A stretch of DNA of 64,000 nt from Misgurnus anguillicaudatus (GCF_027580225.2 NC_073356.2:17017501-17081500), one strand, 5' to 3'; counted from the first letter of the stretch, positions 22,596 to 34,902 are shown. Translations and numbers: made by a program. The notes: generated by a model not told the origin, from the letters alone.

Positions 22596-24225
22596 CATTG
22601 TGAGACCCTTAAAGAATGAAGATTTGCTGGTTAAGTTTAACTTGTTCTCTTATCAAGCAAAATATCAATCTGCAATATCAATAGATACATCACACGTGGT
22701 ATTATATTATAGCAAAGCGGATTTTGCTGGGTTTTTCATAACCTTGAAAAAGCCCAAAACGTTGCTTTTGTAGTGCGTGACCAGTAGAGGGAGCTATATC
22801 ATAAACCATTGAATCCTCCAGCCGGCTACATTTGTGCCTTATGATGTAATCGAGACCAGACCTCGAGTACTCGCCGAGCAGCCTCAAGAGTGCCGTCATG
22901 CTCAAGTCTTCTGAATAATCATCACCGGTCAGTGGCTCACAGGAATCCAATGGCGAGAATTTGAGACAGTGTGTGTCTGTGTGCAAACGCGTGTCCGCTT
23001 GGATTCTCGATGGTATGAAAAGACTGCGCAGAAAGCCACATATGGGCTCTTTGAGGTCAGGAGCTGTTGACACAGAGCTGCTTTATATAAAACATAACCA
23101 TGGGATAGATTTCCATGGTCAGATCTCTAGCATACCGAGATGTTGAATCTGCTCGGTTGCCGGCCCTGAGCTGTGCTAAGTAAAAACGCAGCTATTGATT
23201 CAGAGAGTTAAAACCAGCATCCCCACGGCAACTTAAATTTACCCAGCCAGCACAGCACCGTGGGGAAAAGAGCGCCGCTGCTTGCGTAAGAAAAGTAATG
23301 AGGCAATTCAGATTCATCTGCATGGAGTTTGAAAAGAGCTGTCGGACTTTGACAACCTTCCTCAATTAAGCAAGGGTAGACATAATTGGGTTAACTTAAT
23401 GTAACAGGAAACAAAAGCATGAGGGCCTGAGCGTGTGCAAATTGTCTCTGAGCTCATCTGAGGTCCAACAGCTGAAAGTGGAGGGTGCTGAGGCAAAATG
23501 ACGTAAAGCATTTTTCTTTTGTGATTCGAAATGGGAAACAGGATCTGCAACATGAAGAAATGTAGGGCAGTTATGCTACGTTCCAGACAACTCAGATTAA
23601 GGATCCAGAAAAATAAATCATCCAGGGTCGCATCTGGTGCTCACAACCAAAACTATGGGTGCTCCAGAAGGAAAACAAAATATGAAAAAATGCTAAGTGG
23701 ATCCTGGTGTTAGGCAAGAAAATCCACATCCTTGTCTTATAATAAAGGCTTTTTTACCCTTTGAACTAAGTGCCTGGATGTGGATGTTTTTGCCCCACAT
23801 CAGGATTCACTTTCCATTTCAGATACATCCACCTAAACTTAAAAACTATCTCTGAAACAACACTCTTTGTTATAACTAAACATAAAATGTTTTGATGTTA
23901 ATTAATAATTTGTAACATTAATGTTTTAATGCTACTAAATACTTTTAATGTAACTTCATTGAGACGTTTTGAGGTGGGAAACATCATAAATCCTAATGAT
24001 CTGGAACTGGAACACAGCATTATTTGATCTATTGGAAATTGAATGGATCAGATTGGAGCAATATGTTTGGAGAGAAGGGATTTAAAAATAATGATGTAAG
24101 CCATATTTTGTTTGCTAGTTAAACTAGTAGTAGATTCATAAGATAAGACAAACATTTTTTTTCCTCATGTACTCCCTTAATTCTTATTCCTTGTCTCTAA
24201 ATATGTTTCTCTTTCCCCATTCTCC

Positions 24226-26247
24226 CTACAGGTTCCTCCCTACATGTTTCCTTCCTACATGTTTCTCTTATCCCCATTTCTCCCTACATGTTTTTCACAG
24301 TCCCGTGTCTCTCATTCGGGTTTCTCCCTACATGTTTTTCTCATTCCTGTTCCTCCCTACATGGTTTTCCCATCCCCGTTTCTCCCTACATGTTTCTCTC
24401 ATCCCCGTTTTTTCCTTCATGTTTCTCCCATCCCCGTTTCTCCCTACATGTTTCTCCCATCCCAGTTCTCCCTAGATGTTTTTCCCATTCCCGTTTCTCC
24501 CATTCGGGTTTTTCCAATTCCTGTTCTTCCCTACATGGTTTTTCCCATGCCCGTCTCTCCCTACATGTTTCTCACATCCTGTTCCTCCCTACATGGTTTT
24601 TCCCATGCCCGTCTCTCCCTACATGTCTCTCCCATCCCATTTCTCCCTACATGTTTCTACCATCTCGTTTCTCCTTACATGTTTCTCCCATCCCAGTTTC
24701 TCCCTACATGTTTTACCCATTCCTGGTTCTCTCATTCGGGTTTCTCCTACATGTTTTCCCACTCCCGTTTCTTTCTACATGTTTTTCCCAATCCTGTTTC
24801 TCCTTACATGTTTCTCCCATCCCAGTTCTCCCTACATGTTTTTACCATCCCCGTTTCTCCCTAAATGTTTTTCCCATTCCTGTTCATCCATTCATGGTTT
24901 TTCCCATCCCCATTTCCCCGACATGTTTCTCCCTACATGTTTCTACCATCCCGCTTCTCCTTACATGTTTCTCCCATCCCGCTTCTCCCTACATGTTTTT
25001 CCCAATCCTGTTTCTCCTTACATGTTTCTCCCATCCCAGTTCTCCCTACATGTTTTTCCCATCCCCGTTTCTCCCTACATGTTTTTCCCATTCCTGTTCA
25101 TCCATTCATGGTTTTTCCCATCCCCATTTCCCTGACATGTTTCTCCCTACATGTTTCTACCATCCCGTTTCTCCTTACATGTTTCTCCCATCCCGCTTCT
25201 CCCTACATGTTTTTCCCATCCCTGTTTCTTCCTACATGTTTCTCCCATCCCGTTTCTTCTTACACGTTTCTCTCATCCCCAGTTCCCCCCTACACGTTTC
25301 TCCCTTCCCAGTTCCCCCTACATGTTTCTCTCATCCTGTTTCTCTTATCCCGTTTCTCCCTACATGTTTTTCCCAATCCTGTTTCCCTTACATGTTTCTC
25401 CCATCCCCGTTTCTCCTTATATGTTTCTCCCATCCCAGTTCTCCCTACATGTTTTTCCCATCCCTGTTTCTCCCTACATGTTTTTCACTTTCCTGTTCAT
25501 CTATTCATGGTTTTTCCCATCCCCGTTTCTCCCGACATGTTTTTCCCTACATGTTTCTACCATCCCGTTTCTCCCTACATGTTTCTCCCATCCCGCTTCT
25601 CCCTACATGTTTTTCCCATACCCGTTTCTTCCTACATGTTTCTCCCATCCCGTTTCTTCCTACACGTTTCTCTTATCCCCAGTTCCCCCTACACCTTTCT
25701 CCCATCCCAGTTCCCCCTACATGTTTCTCTCATCCTGTTTCTCCCTACATGTTTCTCTCATCCCGTTTCTCCCTACATGTTTCTCCCATCCCATTTCTCC
25801 CTACATGTTGTTCCCATCCCCGTTTCTCCCTACATGTTTTACCCTTTAATGTTTCTCCAATTCAGGTTTCTCCTACATGTTTTTCCCATTACCCCTTCTC
25901 CCATTCGGGTTTCTCATACATGTTTTACCCATTTCTGTTTCTCCCTACATGCTTTTTCCATTACTGTTTATACCATTCGGGTTTCTCTTACATGTTTTTC
26001 CCATTCCTGTTTCTCCCATTCGGGTTTCTCATACATGTTTTACACATTCCTGTTCATCCATACATGGTTTTTCCCATCCCCGTTTCTGCCTACATGTTTC
26101 TCCCATCCCATTTCTCCCTACATGTTGTTCCCATCCCCGTTTCTCCCTACATGTTTTACACATTCCTGTTCATCCATACATGGTTTTTCCCATCCCCGTT
26201 TCTGCCTACATGTTTCTCTCATACCCGTTTCTCCCTACATGTTTCTA
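24226..26247. repeat. 2-kb minisatellite, 28-30-bp units
   Basis: About 70 tandem units close to TTTCTCCCTACATG followed by TTTCTCCCATCCCCG, varying between 28 and 30 bp. Longer blocks recur: one starting CCCAATCCTGTTTCTCC at 24787 comes back at 25001, 214 bp later. No unit frame contains a stop, so all three plus-strand frames stay open for hundreds of codons. This is a by-product, not a gene. It lies in elmo1 intron 5, antisense to transcription; the sense RNA carries repeated ACAUGUAGGGAGAAA. It ends on the right against a (CT)n-like run. Confidence 0.95.
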
Positions 26248-26867
26248 TCTTTCTCTCTATCTCTCTCTCTCTGCACAACTCTCTGATTCAGCACGATTCA
26301 GCATATCGTCTTTCGCCAGTTTAACCTTCACCTAAGACCACACGGCTAAGAAGGGAATGATATCTATTCTGGTCATTTATTATTTATAAGATATCAATAA
26401 TAAATATGAATACAAAATATATGGCCATTTTATCTTTATTTGACACTCCAGTGCAAACATACAGGGAGACGTGAGTTTGGGAAAAAAGTAAAGACCTTGA
26501 AACCAGGCCTCTTACTTGGGTCAACTGTAAAGCTAAAATGACCAAAATACTGTCCACAGGGCCATGGCTCCAACGCTGCTGTGTGGTGTTGTGCCTGAGC
26601 CGGGCAGACTGCTGTGTGTTATCTTTTACTCTATTTCTGTATTGTTTTGTCAATTTAAAGTTCGCTTGCATGTCCAATTAAGTTATTTTACATCTTATGA
26701 CTTATAAACAACATCTCAGAATCTCACAGGACATCTACAGGATTCACGGCAAGTACAGTGCAAGTCACTGGGTCTTGATTTTAATCGTCTCAGCCCTGCT
26801 AAGAGGACAAACCTATGTAAAACAGACAGAAAGAAATGCAAACAGAAAAAGAAAAACAGTTACTTAC

Positions 26868-27037
26868 TCAGTACCGCTCTCCACCATCTGCGTGAGAAGT
26901 GAGATGCCATCTAGGTTGATGAACTCCTGAGCGAAGGTGATGTCCCGTGAAGAATTGGCCAGTTCCTTCAGACCGTCCAGCTTTATGTCCATGCTGGACG
27001 ACTGGATGCGTTCGTGCAGCTGCAGGGCCATCTGGGC
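26868..27037 (-). CDS. elmo1: elmo1 exon 5 (residues 82-138)
   Basis: A 170-nt exon running from [17 protein letters not shown] through [20 protein letters not shown], ending with GA of the next codon before gtaagt. It spans the end of the RhoG-binding domain and the start of the armadillo-like region. The acceptor aacag is at 27038-27039. It sits about 620 bp to the right of (5' to, in gene sense) the 2-kb minisatellite. Confidence 0.95.
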
Positions 27038-28248
27038 CTGTTACCATGACCACAGAAGAGGCGTGTTAATGAAAGTGTGAGAGATCGTCATTTAGGAGGT
27101 CAGGCCTTTAGGCACACGACATGGAGAAGTAGGCAAGACAGGACTCACTAGATCACTAATCTGAAATTATTCCCTCACCACTGCAAACGTATGAAGCATG
27201 TGTATGGTTTTAATGTTACAGTATGTATCTATTAGGGTCCACTTGGTTTTGGAGTCTTGATATATGATTTTGGTAGATTAATCCAATAGGTCATTATGTA
27301 AATTATGTTTTAGTAAAAAGAGAGAATGAGAGAATGTGAGAGAACGTTGTTGAGTTTAGGCAAGATGGAGGTGAAATTAATGTTACTGTTACTTTAATCT
27401 TGTATATAATTCATCTCTGTGCACACAGAAAGGATGAAATAAATAAATGATATACAGTTATAAAAACTGTCAGCATTCAGAGAGTTTGATTCATGCATTA
27501 TTCATTGTTTGTCTTGTCCAATATATGATGTACAATGCATTGCTGCAATTTATATACACACACTTCCTCTCCAGACTGTTAAATATTGAAATATGTTTCA
27601 CAGCTACATTAAAGACAAAGAGAGAAGTAAATAGAAATAAACTAATTTTGCAATCTTTGATGGAAATCAACACTGCATTATACACATGCAAATTATATAC
27701 AAAGAAGCAAGTGCTGTTTCCAAACCTGTTCAAACCATACAAAGCATTGATAGCTGTTAAATATCAGTGGAGCCTGGTGCTAAACATCACAGGAAGACAC
27801 ACAGTCATTGTTGCCATTATGCCAGAGGGGACGGTTTCAAATGTCACAGACATCAGCTTTAAATATCACCATCCCCAAACCACATATTCAGACGGGTCAT
27901 CTGAAGATCAGCTACGGAAATTATCATTCTGATGTAATGTATATAAAACCCCACCATGGTTTATAACCAAGAGCCAAATCTGACCCAGAAGACGCATACG
28001 AACATTCTCTGTAACCAGCAAAAGAAAAAAGGAGTGACAATATCGATGAGATTTCCGTCTCGACCGGTCACGCAAGACGCTTGACACCTCAGGAAGCTTT
28101 TTTAACTGTGAACTTTGACCCCTCACATCTGAAGGATTACAGGACCCAGCTGGACTGAGAGGGGCTTCAAGGGATCAATGCAGGTCTCTCCTGCCGATAA
28201 AGCCCTCACAGATGTGACCAAGAAAGAATATGCTAATTTGTTACTTAC
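27038..28248. other. elmo1 intron 4; nothing else recognised
   Basis: No repeat ends or RNA gene seen. A 161-codon open frame at 27447-27932 shows no family features and lies in the antisense direction; treated as chance. Confidence 0.6.
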
Positions 28249-28299
28249 AGCAGATGTAATAAGCCGTAGAATGGATCCGTTTTTGATGTTGTTGCGATT
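28249..28299 (-). CDS. elmo1: elmo1 exon 4 (residues 65-81)
   Basis: A 51-nt, phase 0-0 exon encoding NRNNIKNGSILRLITSA, matching ELMO1 NRNEIKNGTILRLTTSP. The acceptor is cccag and the donor is GCT|gtaagt. Exons 2-4 lie within about 400 bp of each other, the only compact cluster in this otherwise repeat-inflated gene. Confidence 0.95.
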
Positions 28300-28415
28300 C
28301 TGGGTTAAAAAGATAAAAGGGAACAAGGTTTTCTTACAGATCAATATGAGGTACCTTCTGAAATGACTGAGTTTAGTAATAAGCATCCTCTTGAGATCTG
28401 ATGTTTGTTTCAAAC

Positions 28416-28488
28416 CTTTTCGGTGATGTAGAAGTTAGTAGCGTCTGCATTCTGTAAAGCATAGTTTTCAGGACCAGGCAAGTTCCAC
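28416..28488 (-). CDS. elmo1: elmo1 exon 3 (residues 40-64)
   Basis: Completes glycine 40 and encodes WNLPGPENYALQNADATNFY then ITEK, equivalent to mammalian GWSLANHEYFALQHADSSNFY. The length (73 nt) and phase fit both neighbours. The donor is AAG|gtttga at 28415; the acceptor is ctag at 28489-28490. It is part of the N-terminal RhoG-binding domain. The intron separating it from exon 2 is only 121 bp. Confidence 0.95.
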
Positions 28489-28609
28489 CTAGAGAGGAAA
28501 GATTCAGGAAAACATGAGACATTTGATATTCTGTGATGCCTGTTGCCATAAAACAAAAATTAGGATTTTGCATGAAACTAAAAGAATCGTGAACATTAAT
28601 GTTACTTAC

Positions 28610-28650
28610 CCCTCACAGACTTCTTTAATGATGGCTGAGAGAGGCTTTTT
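28610..28650 (-). CDS. elmo1: elmo1 exon 2 (residues 27-40)
   Basis: A short 41-nt exon encoding KKPLSAIIKEVCE plus two bases of the next glycine codon, matching the ELMO1 segment after MEIDQ. The acceptor is ctgcag-like at 28651-28652 and the donor GG|gtaagt is at 28609. It belongs to the N-terminal RhoG-binding domain. The intron to exon 1 is 4.98 kb and holds the nested elements at 29302-33297. Confidence 0.95.
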
Positions 28651-29301
28651 CTGCGGAAAATCATTAAAAGAAATAAATGAAACAAAAATACTGTTACCCT
28701 TCCAGTACTGAATATTATATTTGATTTTCTTACAGATACTAAGCAGGACTAATTTAATCTTTTTAGTGACAACTAATCTGTTCCAAAGTTGAGTTTAATC
28801 AAGTGTTTCTGGAGGGCACCTGTTCTTCATATTTTAGTTCCCTACTCCAAACAAATGCTGACCCTAATATTTAAATAACCCTGAACAACTTGATTAGCAG
28901 GTTCAGGTGTGTTTAATAGGTGTTGGAGCTGAAATCTGGAGGATAAAACGATAATGTCCGTTCGGTAAGTGATCGATAACGTTTACGTACTGTGCATAAC
29001 ACTGCGCAAGCACTTTTGGATGCCGCACGCGCTCTTGGTTTACAATCACAATGTAGGTTAGACTTGAAAAAGTGAAGTAAGTTTAGGCATGTTATTAATT
29101 TATTAGTAGGGCCCTATGATTTGATATGATAACGCGGACAGAATCACGGAATCCAAATGCATGGAAACATTTTCCTTTTGTTTAATGTTGGACGTGCAAG
29201 CAGGTTCGGAACACAGCAGACAAAATGGGTACAGAATACTGCACTTTCTTTCAGCGTCCGCCCAGTGGCGCGCGCACACGTCTGCACAGATATAAAAGTA
29301 T

Positions 29302-30169
29302 TAGAGATGCTCCGATCAGCATTTTTGGGGCCGATCACCAAGATCATGATCTGCCGATCAGTGCCGATCACGAATGGCAGTAGAATGGGAATCTTTTATC
29401 TATAATCTAGCAGAGTTTGCCTCATTTGTAGAAATGAAACTAACTATAAATTAGGTATATTATTGTTTTAATAGAGAATCAAATAAATAAGCACAACAAA
29501 TATTTCTTCTTGCAAATAGAAATGTAATATGCCTTTAAAAAGGTTTATGTCGGTTAAAAGTAATTAAAATAAAACACTTCACAGTCTTTACTGTATGAAT
29601 TAAATATACACGCATTCGTATGAAGTACAAAAGTTCATCACTGATGAGCAGAGAGTAATTTTATTGAGAGATAAATTAGGATACTGTAGCTTTAAGACGT
29701 GGGAGAGATCGTTCTCTTCACGTGCACTGATGACCGGCTGCTGTGCGTGTATGCGTGCAAGAGCAGCTGTGAGAAAAATGGAAGATTAAATCTTCAAAAC
29801 TTTAAAACGAATGCAAGTAATAAACTTTCAGCATGAGGATGCAATTGTCTGCGATAGATACGTGTTGTATACGATGTTTGATAGGGATGTGAAGACGCAT
29901 CGCGCTGAGGACCGGAGCGCGTCCTCATAGAAAATATGCACGCAGATAGAGAAATCCAAATCTGCACGTCACACATGAGCAATGGGTTACAAAATGCTCG
30001 CACTGTGTAAAATGGCCTCTAATCGCAGCCGCATCAGGAACGCTATGATGACAGAAGTAAACAGAAAGATCGGCTCATGAAATCGGCAAATTTAGCGAGT
30101 GCCGATTGCGTCATTTAATGCCGTTATCGGCCGATTGCGATCGGCGGCCGATCGATCGGAGCATCCCTA
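29302..30169. mobile_element. hAT-like element (AGAGATGCTCCGATC ends), perfect TSD
   Basis: TAGAGATGCTCCGATCAG and inverse GATCGGAGCATCCCTA bound 868 bp. AAAAGTAT flanks both sides exactly. Sub-terminal CCGATCA blocks mirror each other. The interior is non-coding. It sits inside an older, poorly bounded region (about 28950-30698) that begins near TAGGGCCCTATGATTTG and ends with a hAT-like terminus, GCCATATCGCCCAGCCCTA. Confidence 0.85.
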
Positions 30170-30619
30170 AAAAGTATACTTACAGGACATTCACAAATTT
30201 AGGAAAGCTGAGAAAAAACAGTGTATTAGTGTGCGACTGTGCGTTCCCACAGCAACGCAACACTCTGGAAATCTAAATTCAGCGTGTATAGCTTGTATAT
30301 GTATAACACACGCGTATTCAGTAAACTACGTTTTATTTCTTGTTTAAGTAAACAGAAACAGCTGGATGTTTATTGCTATATTGAAACTTAAAACAGTCTG
30401 TCTTGGATCTTAAAGTGACGGTAGCCTGTTGCTTTCTGTGTCAAAAATGTTAATTTCATAACAAATATATTTACATTTAATACAGATGCCTGAAAAGTAA
30501 AACAAGATTTTAGTATTTTTGTTTGTCATGTTCTGAATAAAAAGTAGTTTAAAACCATAATGAACTTTCTGGTTTTTACAACTTTCATTCAGGAGCAAAA
30601 AGCTGCTAAAGATTTGTCA

Positions 30620-30698
30620 TTTATCATGATAATTATCGATACGACTGATATGGAAAACATTTTTGTGATAATTTTTTGGCCATATCGCCCAGCCCTAC
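30620..30698. mobile_element. Orphan hAT-like terminus (GGGCTGGGCGATATGGCC)
   Basis: The last 79 bp match, in inverse, the end of a hAT-type element starting TAGGGCTGGGCGATATGGCC with ATTATCATGATAA blocks. The opposite end is not clear; it may be near 28945, where CGATAACGTTTACG is seen. Confidence 0.5.
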
Positions 30699-30813
30699 AT
30701 CCGATGAAACTATCTATAGTCCAATGAACTAGTCTAAACAAAAATATTTTTGTGTCTGTTTGTCCTTGTCTTTTAGCTCTATGTCCCATGCTAGTGTGCC
30801 TCTTAAAGTAGAT

Positions 30814-33297
30814 CTTAGGGTGTTTTTACATTTAGATCAATTGAGCCCTCCAAACGCTCTCGGAGCAGTTCAGTGTGTATATGTGAACAAACCAAGTGAT
30901 CTCAGATGCCCTAATGCTACGTACACACCAAACGCGGGGCATCGCATTACTTGCTCTAGATTTTCAACATGGGCAAAGACACGTTTGAGGCAAATAGTGC
31001 GTGTTTTCGCGGCAAAAGCTTTGCATGTTTGTAAACAGCGGTGTGAAGTGTTGTAGTTTTAAACTGTGATTTTCATGGATCCGGTGTTCTGTCAAAGTCT
31101 GTTTCCCTTTAGTGTAATGTTTCTTATAGCGTTTTCATCACGTTACGTTTATTTTTTAGATAAATAAAAAATTTAAATGGCTTGGCAACTGATGTGTGTG
31201 CATGTGCATGTATGTAATGTATATGTGTTGTTCTTTATTGAGAAATCAATTATTTTTCCATTATAAATCACTAAAGTGCATATAAAAAGCAATACCATCA
31301 TGTATTCTATATAAAAATATTTATTTAATATTTCATCATTGTTTCGGTTTTTCTTCCTTATATTTATAGCCTATGTGTTTGTTCTAAAACTATTATAAAA
31401 CTATTATGTTTACATACAAATTAATAAGCAAAGGCCTGTTTATATATTAATAACACTTTACATCGTGTGTGTGTGTGCTATATTTATTAAGTATGTAAAC
31501 ATAATTTTAGAACAAACAGGAAGAACACAAGCTGAGATATTACGTAAAAAGAAATAATAGGAAACAGAAAAATTATGAAATATTTAAAGCTCACGTAACA
31601 CACGCTGTTTCTGCATTTCTGATATCAATCTGGAGTACCTATAGAGTAGTATGACATCCTTTATATCTCTGAAGAGTCTTTAGTTTAATCAGATTTATAA
31701 AAGAGATATTAGCTTTAACGAATCTTTCCGATAACGTACGAAAAAATGAAGAAGGAGGAGTTATAACACGGGAGGAGCGAGTACGAGTCATGCAACACTA
31801 TACAACACTTATAACGTATGATTCACTACATGTTCGTGTCATTTATATAATATACACGCGCCTATTTCCAACATAAGACAGAAGTCTTACTTACCACGTG
31901 TAACTCGTCATGACCCGGTTCTGAAAATCCACCGCATCAAACACACACGCAAAACTCCGCTGCTAATCCGGATAATAAACTATATCCATTGTTTCCATAA
32001 GGCTGGATGTCTTCTCCTTACATCCAAAAACACACTTCTTGTTGTGCCATTGTTGACTTTTGAAATTAAACAAAGCTGAGTGGCGTGATAAGCTGTTAGC
32101 AAGCTCTAGCGTCTCCCGCTGACTGACGGCAGGGCGGGGTTTTCCGGGGGAAGTTTTCCGGCGGAAGCCCATATAAAGAAGTGATACGTATCGAAAACCC
32201 CTGAAACGTCAGTTAGAACCGTAATCGAAAAAAATTAGCCGAAACTTGTACGAACCCTGGCGAAGTGCATTCGGCACAGAAATACTCTGTAACACGCCCA
32301 ACTGCATTTTTGACACTTTGCCTACGTTTAGCATGAGGAAACAACTCTATAACTGTGTTAATAAGTCAGAATGCTTGAAATACCATTAAACCCCCCCTTT
32401 AATAAATGATGATATTATTGCTTTTTCAGTATAAAAAAATTCAAATCTTTAATCTTTCTAAATAAATTATAAACGTAATGTGTTGAAATTGCTATAAGAA
32501 ACACATAGAGGGATCAGACTTCGACAGAACACCGGACATCTTCTCTACTTACTTTCTATTCTAATTATTAATAGATTTCCAGATAATTTCATCACCCCAA
32601 TCTGTCCATTTAATGGCTTATTGCAACCATAAACACCTACGTTTATCTTCAAATGGTGTCTTCGACAACGGTATACTATAAAAAGGAAGCCCATCCTTTT
32701 TTGGCATTCCTATTCTGACCCTCAACAGCACAACAAGACATTTTCTAGTGAGTTATATTGCTCGTTTCACTTGTGTGTAATTAATTTCCACTGTTTTTCT
32801 GCCACCACACTCCGCGCGCAGCCTGCAGTGACCTAACTGTGACGTCTACTCGCAAAAGGTCTATAGTTTATTTTAAAAGAACCAAACCCAGTTCACTTAA
32901 AAGTGAACCAGAAACAGAACTAGCCACATGTGACCTGCTCAGTCTGTCTGGTGTTTACAATATAGTGGACTCAAAAAAGGACCCAGTCCTTTTTTGTTCC
33001 TTTTCAGAACTGAAGTGATCTCGGACCCTTTCTTGTTCACATCACAAAAGAACTCAGAACCCAGCTTTCCGTGCAGCAGTTGATTTTGATACATGTCAAA
33101 ACGACACACGAAGCGGACCGGTACCTCATTGCTTTCACATGTCAATAAGAAATCGAACCCTACTCAGATTGGCGGTTGTTCGGTTGGCTTTTGGGTCCTT
33201 GGGATCGGAGATCACTTGGTTTGTTCACATATACACACTGAACTGCTCCGAGAGTGTTTGGAGGGCTCACACGAACTAGGTGTGAAAACACCCTTAA
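30814..33297. mobile_element. 2.5-kb element with ~95-bp terminal inverted repeats
   Basis: The two ends share about 95 bp in inverse, including GAGCCCTCCAAAC, CTCTCGGAGCAGTTCAGTGT and GAACAAACCAAGTGATCTC; the outer edge is TTAGGGTGTTTT / AAAACACCCTTAA. Internal sequence is non-coding and houses a second element at 31081-32535. Superfamily not assigned. Confidence 0.75.
31081..32535. mobile_element. Nested element with ~100-bp imperfect inverted ends
   Basis: CCGGTGTTCTGTCAAAGTCT at the left is inverted as AGACTTCGACAGAACACCGG at the right. The similarity continues through GTTTCTTATAGC and ATTACGTTTAT. Between them is a block starting AAAGCTCACGTAACACACGC, probably a further transposon remnant. 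Confidence 0.65.
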
Positions 33298-33631
33298 ACA
33301 CATGTTTGAGCTGTCTCAACTGAAAATAACTTGTACTGCCAGATCTTAAAATAAGCCATTGCCACTGATTTGTCTCAAGATACACACCAGTATTGTCTTT
33401 TAAGGTATGTTTATAAAAGATGCCTAAACATCTTAAATCATAATCCTGAGTTTTTGGATGCAGGATTCAAGGATTTAAAATGAAATAAAATGCTCTTTCA
33501 GTTCTTAAAACGTGAGACTTCACACATCACCCCAGTGCACACTGCACAGCACAGAGAAACTAGAGAGGTACTGTAGCAGGTGCATTGCTGCAGACATAAA
33601 TCTCATTGTCTGTTCTGTTAAAAGCACTGAC

Positions 33632-33711
33632 CTGGTCAATCTCCATTAGTTTGGGAAAAGATCCCGGCCACTCGATGGCCACCTTCAAGATATCTGCAGG
33701 AGGCGGCATGG
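33632..33711 (-). CDS. elmo1: elmo1 exon with start codon (residues 1-26)
   Basis: The ATG is at 33709 on the minus strand and encodes MPPPADILKVAIEWPG followed by SFPKLMEIDQ, the conserved ELMO N-terminus. The donor is CAG|gtcagt at 33631. A pyrimidine-rich acceptor ending in gcag lies immediately before CC-ATG, at 33712-33713, so only two untranslated bases belong to this exon and the rest of the 5' UTR is on an upstream exon. This begins the ubiquitin-like RhoG-binding domain. A long foldback repeat sits 134 bp upstream. Confidence 0.96.
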
Positions 33712-33844
33712 CTGCGCAGACAGAGGGTGTGGCCTTTTAATGCTGCCTGGCTTTCATCCAAGCCTATATGGTAAAGACAGAGGAAAAGAGATGAACTCAT
33801 TATACACACTGATTAAAAAACACACTATATGAGAACATTTTGTA

Positions 33845-34666
33845 TTAAAGGATTAGTCAATTTTCTTAAAAAAAAATTCCTGATAATTTACTCACCACCA
33901 TGTCATCCAAAACATTCCAGGATTTTTCTAATTTTAATGGATTTTAATGGACCCCAACACTTAACAGTTTTAATGCGGTTTGAAGTTTTAAAGGACTCTA
34001 AACAATCCCAAACGAGACATAAGAGTCTTATATAGTGAAAGATTTGTAATTTTTGGCAAGAAAAATAAAAAATATGCACTTTTAAACCACAACTTCTCTT
34101 CTTCCCCTGGCTGTGTGACGCACCAGCGTGACCTCATGTAATTGCGTAATGACGTCGAAAGGTCACATGTTACATATATGAAACGAACATTTGCGGACCA
34201 TTTTAAACAATAAACTGACACAAAGACATTAATTAGTATCATTCGACATACAACAACGATGCAACGGTCCTCTTTCTCCACACTTGTAAACACTGGGGCG
34301 TAGTTTCCATACGTCACCCGTGACCTCTTGACGTGATGTCGTTTTGCGTGGGGTCGCGCTGGCGCGTCACAGGACCAGAGGAAGAAGAGAAGTTGTGGTT
34401 TAAAAGTGCATATTTTTTATTTTTCTTGCCAAAAATGACAATCGTTTTGCTAAATAAGACCCCTATGCCTCGTTTGAGATAGTTTAGAGTCCTTTGAAAC
34501 TGCAATTTTAAACTGCATTAAAACTGTTACGTGTTGGTGTCCATTAAAATAAGAAAAATCCTGGAATGTTTTCCTCAAAAAACATAATTACTCCTCGACT
34601 GAACGGATGACATGAGGGTGAGTAAATTATCAGGATTTTTTTTAAGAAAATGGACTCATCATTTAA
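33845..34666. mobile_element. TTAA-flanked long foldback (arms ~370 bp)
   Basis: TTAA at both ends. The two halves are imperfect inverses over about 370 bp, sharing CTGATAATTTACTCACC, AAAAATATGCACTTTTAAAC and CCACAACTTCTCTTCTTCC. In gene sense it ends 134 bp before the acceptor of the elmo1 start-codon exon. Confidence 0.85.
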
Positions 34667-34817
34667 GTCGCACAGATATTTGCAGCAATAGCCAACAATA
34701 CATTGTATGGGTCAAATTTATCGATTTTTTCTTTTATGCCAAAAATTATTAGGATATTAGGTAAAAGTCATGTTCCATGAAGATATTTTGTACATTTTCT
34801 ACAGAAAAAAAAAAAAT

Positions 34818-34821
<4 letters not shown>

Positions 34822-34900
<79 letters not shown>
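34822..34900. repeat. (CA)n microsatellite
   Basis: About 40 uninterrupted CA units after a short A-run. Confidence 0.98.

Positions 34901-34902
<2 letters not shown>

Larger units (their letters stand above)
2246..33711 (-). other. elmo1: elmo1 gene, 5' half (14 coding exons; continues left of the window)
   Basis: ELMO1 is a cytoplasmic scaffold. It binds active RhoG through its N-terminal domain and DOCK180-family proteins through its C-terminus, driving Rac1 activation in phagocytosis and cell migration (family knowledge). Fourteen minus-strand exons translate in order into an ELMO protein, about residues 1-432 of a usual ~727. Paralogue choice: the exon 7 stretch FGDLLSFTLTAFVELMDHGI and the RYQKLQKIMKPC insert fit ELMO1 rather than ELMO2. 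All junctions are GT-AG and keep frame except exon 10 to 11, which is off by one base. The ELMO domain is cut after about 114 residues; the PH domain and PxxP tail must lie beyond position 1. The acceptor just before the ATG implies an untranslated upstream exon, not located. Introns total about 30 kb and are mostly transposon-derived. Confidence 0.95.

Noticed and set aside
24226..26247. CRISPR-like array
   Set aside because: Units are contiguous and diverged with no spacers, in eukaryotic DNA; it is a minisatellite.
24288..26324. Long open frames (up to 678 codons) in all three plus-strand frames, rich in S, F, P and H
   Set aside because: They come from a minisatellite whose unit lacks stops in every frame. 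Unit length varies (28-30 bp), so the same peptide text jumps between frames; no splice, start or family signal.
27447..27932. 161-codon plus-strand open frame
   Set aside because: No recognisable domain, AT-rich composition, antisense within an elmo1 intron.
28512..29405. Short frames around elmo1 exons 2-3 on the plus strand
   Set aside because: Antisense shadows of exons or intron; no independent coding signal.
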